Shown in pieces: positions 57,361 through 64,000 of a DNA stretch of 64,000 nt. Origin of the DNA: Artocarpus heterophyllus. Taxonomy: Eukaryota; Streptophyta; Magnoliopsida; Rosales; Moraceae. Under the pieces are notes generated by a model. It searched no databases and was not told the origin of the DNA. It saw only the letters and a program-made list of their open reading frames with translations. Made by a program: the position numbers and the translations under genes. How positions within the stretch are numbered: the stretch's first letter is position 1; the number at the start of each line of letters is the position of its first letter. The stretch spans positions 22,141,987 to 22,205,986 of the forward strand of contig CM046353.1 of NCBI GenBank assembly GCA_025403435.1. Reading direction: 5' to 3'.

Positions 57361-57837
57361 AAAACCCAAAAATTTCATCCACAGGTTTTTCGATCCTCAA
57401 AATCGAAATCTTGATTTTAACCTTGTTTTTCTCAAATCCCAGGCATGGAAAACAATCATAGTTGATAGAAAAACATACTAGAACACATTTGAACTCATTT
57501 AAACAAGATTTAAACTCAAAAATCTCAAAAATCTGAAAATGAGAAAATGGGGAGAAAAATGAAAAATCTTGAATCCAATCTATTTTTCTTCAATCTAAGC
57601 TTAGAATCTAGTTGTTCTAAGTTCATTTAACTCAAATCAAAGGTTTTCTAAGCTCAAGCAAACCTAGATTTCAAAAATGCACAAATTGAAAATTTTGGAA
57701 AAAGTTTAGAAATTTCAAAACTAACCTTGAATCGAAGGTTTAAATCCACGTTTTCGGTTGCTAAATCACATTTCCGAGCTTCCTCCTTGCTAACCTGAAG
57801 CTTGGATTCGAATTTGATTCAAAAATTCAAGGAGAGA

Positions 57838-57945
57838 TTGAGAGAGAGAGAGGGGAAACCGAGAGAGAGAGTGAGAGAGCCAAGGGAAGAGAGAGAGGAA
57901 AGAGATCTGAGAGAGTGAAGAGAGAGGGAGAGAGAGAGAATAAAT
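57838..57945. repeat. GA/CT microsatellite in the right gypsy LTR
   Basis: A long imperfect gagaga run lies just before the sequence 'ataaatagagag'. On the minus strand it is a pyrimidine-rich tract, possibly near the core promoter. Confidence 0.85.
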
Positions 57946-58222
57946 AGAGAGAAACGGTGGGTGGGTTTTACTGTGCGAAAACCATGTGCCGCCCACTGTT
58001 TTGTAAAACGGAATATTTTTAACATTTTACAAATTGTTGTGTTTTAAAACTCAAAACATCATTTTAAAACTATAAGAAATCATTTGAATTCATCAAATTA
58101 ACAAAACAACCAAAATTCAAAATCCAACTTAGTGTGTCAAAATTAATGTTGAAACATTAATTATGACACACAAATTCATCATTTATATTACAATAATATT
58201 AAATAAATTCTGGGGCGTTACA

Positions 58223-58240
58223 ACTCTCCACCCCTAAAAG
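58223..58240 (-). other. Polypurine tract, right gypsy
   Basis: On the minus strand, TTTTAGGGGTGGAGAGT ends directly at the LTR. Confidence 0.85.
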
Positions 58241-58315
58241 AAATTTCGCCCTCAAAATTTATATCTCATTTCAAAAACAAAACAAATGCGGATACAATTC
58301 CCGCATACTCGACTC

Positions 58316-59612
58316 TAGTTCCCAGGTGGCTTCATCAACCCCTGTGATGCTGCCACACGACCTTTACCAATAGTATCTCACGACGACGTAAACTAATTAC
58401 TTTCCGATCGATGATCTGAATCGGCACTTCTTCGTACGTCGTATCTTCCTGAACCTGCACATCGTGAAATGAAACTATCTTACCCTGCTCAGGCGGATAC
58501 TTCCTAAGCATCGACACATGAAACACATCGTGGACATGAGAAAGTTCGAGCGGAAGATCAAGCCGATAAGCAACCACACCAGCACACTGAGTGATCACGA
58601 ACGGCCCAATATACCTCGGCACGAGCTTCCCACTCACTCCGAACCGCATAGTTCCCTTACGAGGCGATACCTTGAAGAGAACAGAATCTCCAACCGCGAA
58701 CTCTAAGGGTCTACGTCTTCTATCCGTATAACTTTCCTGTCGACTCTGAGTTGCCCTCAATCGATCTCGAATCACTGTGACTTTCTCGTTGCTATCACGG
58801 ACCTCATCCGGCCTAAGAATAACCCTATCTTTCGGCTCGGCCCAACACACAGGTGACCGACGTGGTCGCCCATACAACGCCTCAAACGGTGCCATACCAA
58901 TACTCGCTTGATAGCTATTGTTGTATGTGAACTCCGCTAGATGCAAACATTGCTTCCAATTTCCGTCGAAGTCCAACGCACAGGCACGCAACATATCCTT
59001 GAGGATCTGAATAACACGCTCAGACTGCCCATCAGTCTGAGGATGAAACGCCGTACTGAAGTTCAAATCCATACCTAAAGCCTCCTGAAAACTCCTCTAG
59101 TACTTAGCATTAAACCTGGTGTCTCGATCAGAGGTGATGGACAAAGGAACTCCATGCAACCTCACAATGTTCTGCAGATACAAATCCCCGAGAATCTTCC
59201 TTGAACACGTCGACCTAAACGGAATGAAATGTGCCGATTTCGTCAACCTGTCGACCACGACCCAAACTGCATCATGCTGCTGCTCCGTCCTCGGTAAACC
59301 TGTGAGAAAATCCATCGTCACATGCTCCCATTTCCACCTTGGAATAGGAAGCGGCTGAAGCTGACCTGCAGGCTTTCGATGCTCGACTTTCACCTGAAGA
59401 CACATCGAACACTTGGCCACATACTCTCGAACATCTTTCTTCATGCCTCTCCACCAATATTGCCTCTTCAAATCGCGATACATCTTTGTGCTCCCCGGAT
59501 GAATAGCGAACTGAGACCTATGAGCTTCATCCAAAACGGCTTTCATCACCTTGGCGATAGCTGGAACTGCAAGACGCTCCCGGAAATACAACGATCCATC
59601 TGCATGCATGCT
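58316..59612 (-). pseudogene. Right gypsy integrase with chromodomain-like tail
   Basis: Frame 59609-59097 has the H2C2 zinc domain (HRSQFAIHPGSTKMYRDL, KCSMC) and the first core motifs (WEHVTMDFLTGLPRTE, WVVVDRLTKSAHFIPF, SDRDTRF). A stop near 59095 (TAG, TGG in relatives) separates it from 59072-58335, with AFHPQTDGQSERV, LAEFTYNNSYQASIGMAPFEALYG, GPFVI, DVFHVSMLRKY and the tail up to VVWQHHRG. A frameshift there displaces the final EATWE...YP motif (about 58340-58300). It would insert the DNA copy and is inactive here. Confidence 0.92.
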
Positions 59613-59639
59613 CCATTCTTCAAACTACTCCCCATTCTA

Positions 59640-60129
59640 AATCTGCGACCAAATCCCCTGCAAATGCCGATCCTGCCACTAACTTTGCTTCACCATTCGA
59701 ACAAGAGCTGGGGTCGCTTCCACATGATATACTGAAACTCGATCACAGTCTTCATGATACCGTAGCCTATACTCGCTCATTGCCGCATCCCTGCTCCAGT
59801 CCTCAAAAGCCAAACAAGCGAGAATCCCTGAAGACTTCCTGCTAAGCGAGTCCGCGACCACATTAGCTTTCCCGGGATGATACTGCAACGCAAAATCATA
59901 ATCCTCCATATACTCTATCCATCTACGTTGCCTCAAATTAAGATCCCTCTGAGTGAACAGATACCTCAAACTCTTGTGATCGGAGAAGACCTAAAACGAC
60001 GCTCCATACAAGTAACACCTCCAAATCTTCAGCGTGTGAATCACCACCGCGAGCTCCAAATCATGAGTAGGATAATTCTGCTCATGAGGTCGTAGCTGTC
60101 TCGATCTGTACGCAACTACACGTCCATGC
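59640..60129 (-). pseudogene. Right gypsy RNase H, C-terminal part
   Basis: Frame 59969-59679 has [21 protein letters not shown] and [16 protein letters not shown]. Upstream bases continue the domain ([14 protein letters not shown], with an in-frame TAG) to 60129, where the solo LTR interrupts it. The N-terminal part is beyond 62165. Confidence 0.9.
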
Positions 60130-61565
60130 TGTTAGACATGTATGCTCTAAGGAGTAAAAATGTAATACGTTTTTGGAGACATTTTTATCAATAAAGAATT
60201 TATTCATTTATATATACCAAATATTGTCCTCTTTACGTTCATATTTGTTGAATGTATGATAAGCAAACAGTAGTCTGAGACTGTCAGTCTAAACCTTAAG
60301 AGTTGGGCATATGATGGGATGATTATGCGGTAGACACGACTCTTAAGGTGATGGTCTAAAATATATGATTCGCAATCGAGGGAATAAAGTTGGGCGCTTT
60401 ATTCATGTAAAGATTGTTATGTTGTCTATATCCCTTTTAGGAGATGGTTTGTCTTGGCCATCGGAGTTGGACTCCGTGAATAGAAACATTGGCGCGTTGT
60501 CATAGGTGACGATGTGTTGGATCGGGACATAAAGTGAATTGATTTGGATTAATAATTCTGTCTTGGCAAATCGATTCACTTTAGACAATCATTTGTATTG
60601 TATCTTAATCCTGAGATGAATAATGGGCCCGTTGTCTCGACTTGTGTCTTTTGATGTACCAATGGGTGACTCCCACATCTCTATAGTGGCATGCATGCCG
60701 GTACGTTGGAGGCATGACTCTTGGTAGCGTAGACTTGTTATTCATAGATATGGAATCCATAGCTCCTCTTTAGGAGTAATGATATCCTCTTATATGCGTT
60801 GTCCTGTAATTGGAAAACTGGAGCGCTCAACCATTTGGATACATAGGTGTAACCGAATGGTATACTATCTTTGAATGGTGAGTTTTCTAATGGTGAGACA
60901 ATGGAACGTAAGATAAAAAATAATCGGGAAGGTAAGACAGAACTTGTCCTTAAGCCGATTATGGATGATCATATGGGGATGCGATACACTATGATATGTC
61001 ATGGAGACTTAGCTACACGAGCTTCGTAATTCTATAAAGTTCGAGAGTGCAGCTCCAAGCTTTTAGTGGAGTAGCGTTGGAGTTGATAATTGTGAAATGT
61101 ATATCTGGGATATTGGGTTTCATAATTATCATGAGCTTGAACTTTATAGGTCCATTTTGGTCCCCTTTGCTAGCTCACAAAATCCTGTAACGACACGGCG
61201 TGCTTTTCCAATAATTGGTGACTTATGTCGGATTTATCAGATTGGTTTAAATTTATAAGAATCAAATAATTCATGTCTGTTTATCGGTTGAATTAATTAT
61301 GTAAGAAATTAGTTCAAGATGAACTTGTTGAATTATGGCGTTCGGATAATTCTTGTCTGTTTATCGATTGTTTTAATTTTGGACAATTAGAACAAGATAA
61401 ACTTGTAGAATTATTGTGAATTGATTTATTTTCTTAGAGATTATCTTGATAAAGTTTGTTTTGATCAGATATCTTTTCTATTGGGCTATTTGAATCAAAA
61501 CTGAGACTTTATCCTTTAGAATCTCGGGTGGAAAATAAAAGATTCGCGGAGATTTTTTCTCGGCA

Positions 61566-61646
61566 GTTCGGCCTGCCGATCAGAAAGTTCGGCCTGCCGA
61601 ACTGGCCAGTTCGGCCTGCCTATCACACAGTTCGGCATGCCGACCG
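61566..61646 (+). repeat. CG-rich hairpin motif cluster in LTR copy 3
   Basis: Four units, two exact, plus the perfect palindrome AACTGGCCAGTT between units. It differs from the other copies in unit number and order. Confidence 0.9.
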
Positions 61647-61763
61647 CGACAGCTAAGATTACGCGTTTTTCACGCGTATCTTATCAGATATTGATCCGAA
61701 CTTGATTCTGTTTTCGTTTTTTGAGACCTAATCTGATATGGACTGACCCCAAGGACCAATAGG

Positions 61764-61772
61764 TATAAAAAG
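61764..61772 (+). promoter_or_regulatory. LTR TATA box, copy 3 (TATAAAAAG)
   Basis: It is at the conserved position, with one change from TATATAAAG. Confidence 0.7.
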
Positions 61773-62164
61773 GGAGTGAGTCTAATGATTTACTCAGATC
61801 AATTTGAGAGATTAAGAGTGATACTCTTCTAGTGAGCATATGAAAACTCCCTGAGAGCTTTTGTTCACAAATCACGAACACTAGCTTTGGGTTCTCTCTA
61901 TTGGTTGGAAGGAGAGTCACCGGTGGAAGAGCTGTACGTGTGAGCCCACACTCACTCCGGTTGTGGATAGAGAATAGCAAAGAAGACCAGTTGGTTGAGG
62001 CTCTTCTGGAACGTTACTTCTCTACACAGGTCGCGGAGGTTCTTCGGCATACTGAGGTTAGTAAGATCTGTTTAATTTATACATATAACATGTCAAACTT
62101 GTGTTTTGGAAAATACTCTGATGAAAATTTTTTAAAAATTCCGCTGCGCACTTTGTTTCCAACA

Positions 62165-62594
62165 CATGCTGCATCAACACGCACCCAAGTCCACACCCTG
62201 AAGCATCTGCATAAACCTCATACGGTTCATCACTGCTAGGAATAACTAACACTGAAGCTGAAGTCAACTGGTTCTTCAATTCCTGAAAAGCAAGCTCACA
62301 ATCTTCATTCCACTCAAACCTGACATTTTTCTTGATCAATCTCGTCAACGGAGCTGCAATCTTTGAAAAATCCTTTACAAATTTCCTGTAATAACCTGCA
62401 AGACCTAAGAAGCTGCGAATCTCCGCTACATTCCTTGGTCGTTCCCACTCTATTATGGCTTCAATCTTGGACAGATCCACAGAAATACCATGCTCCGAGA
62501 TGACATGACCCAGAAACTTGACCTCAGTCAACCAAAACTCACACTTTTCCCTCTTAGCATACAACTAGTGCTCCCGCAGAGTCTAAAGCACGAT
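62165..62594 (-). pseudogene. Right gypsy RT end and RNase H start
   Basis: Frame 62564-62165 has [42 protein letters not shown] and the RNase H start [19 protein letters not shown], where the solo LTR begins. Two stops near 62565-62590 separate it from the rest of RT. Confidence 0.92.
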
Positions 62595-63326
62595 CTAGAG
62601 ATGCTGCTCATGCTCCTCCCAAGTCTTAGAATACACAAGAATATCATCAATGAACACGATCACAAACTGATCTAAAAACGGCCTAAATATCCTGTTCATC
62701 AAATCCATGAAAGCTGCCGGAGCATTCGTCAACCCAAACGACATAACCAGAAACTCAAAGTGCCCATACCGAGTCCTAAAAGCTGTCTTAGGAATATCCT
62801 CTTCCTTAATCTTGAGCTGATGATAACCCGACCGCAAATCAATCTTTGAGAAGTACCGCGAACCTCCCAACTGATCAAACAACTCATCAATCCTAGGCAA
62901 GGGATACTTATTCTTCACCGTAACACGATTCAGCTGCCGATAATCCACACATAATCTAAGAGTCCCATCATGTTTCTTAGCAAACAAAACCGGTGCTCCC
63001 CACGGAGATGTGCTATTTCGAATATACCCTTTATCAGCAAGCTCCTGAAGTTGCCTCCTCAATTCTTTCATTTCAGCCGGTGCCATCCGATAAGGTGCCA
63101 TAGAAATCGGTGCTATCCCTGGAAACAACTCGATACCAAACTCAATTTTTCGATGCGGTGGTAATCCTGGCAACTCGTCGGGAAAGACATCCTCGAACTC
63201 ATCAACCACCGAAATCGCTACACTGTCACTCGAAGCATAGGGCTCGCAATCTAGGTTGGCAAGAAAAGCACAACAACCTAGATTCCTTTGCCCTCTTAGA
63301 CACGACTTCATGAGACGCTCACTCAT
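62595..63326 (-). pseudogene. Right gypsy reverse transcriptase
   Basis: Frame 63326-62595 shows the linker ([20 protein letters not shown]), then [73 protein letters not shown] and the catalytic FIDD (codons at 62643-62654). This section is intact for about 240 codons and is the best preserved part of the element. Confidence 0.93.
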
Positions 63327-64000
63327 TTACCAATCACCACCACCCTGGTAGGTGATCATCGTCCCCCTATTAGACACTAGGGTCACTTTTCTAAGTTGGC
63401 AGTCCACAACTGCATTATACCTGAACAACCAGTCCATCCCTAGAATTACATCATAGGAGCTCATGGGGAGTATAATCAAATCACTTTTCAAAATCTCATC
63501 CCCAATCTTTATTTTACAATATTTACACATACAATTTACACACACCCACCCTAAGGGAGAAGTTATGACTAGGGGTTCATTAAACTCGTCTATCTCTAAT
63601 CCCAAGGCATGTACAAAAAAACTCAAAATGAGAGAATGAGAGGCATCAGTATCAAATAAAACGCGAGCTAAGGATCTAAAAACTAAGATCGTACCATCGA
63701 CTACCGCATTACCAGTCTGAGAATCTGAACCTCCAGATGCCATTGCATGAACCTGCACTGGAGCCTTTCCTTTCCCTCTACCAACATTGTTGGGTCCTGG
63801 ATTATTCTGCCGATGCTACTGGGATGGAGACGACTGTATACTACCTGTACTCGACACTCGATACTGAGGGACGTTACGCTGGAAATGCTACGGCTGCTGC
63901 CCTCATGCCGAATATGAGAACTGCAGAGGAGAGAACTGGGGATACTGCAACTGCGGACACTGCTGAGGCGGAGGTAGGGTCTAAGGCTGAGACTAACAAC
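63327..64000 (-). pseudogene. Right gypsy protease and C-terminal end of gag
   Basis: Frame 63758-63327 is the retropepsin domain (FRSLARVLFDTDASHS, DVILGMDWLFRYNAVVDC). The active site reads DTD where DTG is expected. The remaining bases to 64000 encode a glutamine- and proline-rich gag tail with scattered stops. The rest of gag is beyond the window. Confidence 0.88.

Larger units (their letters stand above)
56047..58222 (-). repeat. 3' LTR of the right gypsy
   Basis: On the plus strand it reads TGTCACGCCCCGG...GGGGCGTTACA, 2176 bp. It has a motif cluster (57183-57360) and a GA-rich microsatellite (57838-57945). Only this LTR is in the window. Confidence 0.88.
60130..62164 (+). mobile_element. 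Solo LTR, copia family A, copy 3
   Basis: It runs from TGTTAGACATG to TTTCCAACA, 2035 bp, with perfect TSD CATGC (60125-60129 and 62165-62169). It splits the RNase H frame of the right gypsy after LMQH. The TATA box and motif cluster are kept. Confidence 0.95.
56047..64000 (-). mobile_element. Second chromodomain gypsy element, minus strand (runs off the right edge)
   Basis: A 3' LTR (56047-58222), polypurine tract, integrase with chromodomain-like tail, RNase H, RT, protease and the end of gag are present in minus orientation. The 5' LTR and primer site are outside the window. A family A solo LTR splits RNase H at 60130-62164. The protein sequence is Tekay/Del-like, but the LTR has no visible similarity to 9493-12807. 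Confidence 0.9.

Noticed and set aside
57790..58025. Serine/leucine-rich minus-strand frames
   Set aside because: They are translations of the GA/CT microsatellite in an LTR.

Overview
This is plant nuclear DNA from an angiosperm whose species I cannot name. Almost all of it is LTR retrotransposons nested inside one another. The elements belong to plant Ty1/copia and Ty3/gypsy lineages (copia Angela/Tork-like, gypsy Tekay/Del chromovirus-like, gypsy Tat-like), the DNA between them is AT-rich, and one fragment resembles a plant COG7 gene. I see no intact host gene, rRNA, tRNA or CRISPR array.

Layout. (1) 1-3366 is an old, diverged copia-type LTR. A 2.0-kb solo LTR of a younger copia family (called family A here) is inserted in it at 1292-3287, with TSD AGGAT. 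(2) 3367-6883 is AT-rich host DNA with a broken COG7-like exon on the minus strand (4798-5111). (3) 6884-24173 is an old gypsy-type solo LTR (TSD TTAAT/TTAGT). It holds a complete but dead Tekay-like chromovirus (9493-20809, + strand, TSD CAAGT) and, one base before its 3' end, a family A solo LTR (22141-24167, TSD GTTAC). (4) 24174-25324 is host DNA. (5) 25325-25850 plus 55804-56046 look like one old minus-strand LTR split by a Tat-like gypsy element (25851-55798, minus, TSD TCTCC). That Tat element carries an extra gene in antisense, with its own TATA box. Its integrase is split by a full family A copia (31066-50266, +, TSD CATTT). The protease site of that copia is in turn split by a second full family A copia in the opposite orientation (35458-45177, minus, TSD TTCCT/TTCTC). 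This gives up to four levels of nesting. (6) 56047-64000 is a second chromodomain gypsy (minus), which runs off the right edge. Its RNase H is split by another family A solo LTR (60130-62164, TSD CATGC).

Every element is inactivated by stops, frameshifts or insertions. In order, the genes encode gag, protease, reverse transcriptase, RNase H and integrase in the gypsy elements, and gag, protease, integrase, reverse transcriptase and RNase H in the copia elements.

The most unusual signal is a short CG-rich hairpin motif, TCGGC-CT-GCCGA. It forms clusters in LTRs or leaders of three families that otherwise share no obvious LTR sequence (copia family A, the Tekay-like element, the right-hand gypsy), but not in the Tat LTR or the old gypsy LTR. 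In family A it lies about 110-150 bp upstream of the TATA box, and the number of units varies from copy to copy. A second signal is a predicted leader intron in both full family A copies. It runs from a donor in U5 to an acceptor a few bases before the gag start, so splicing would remove the primer-binding site.
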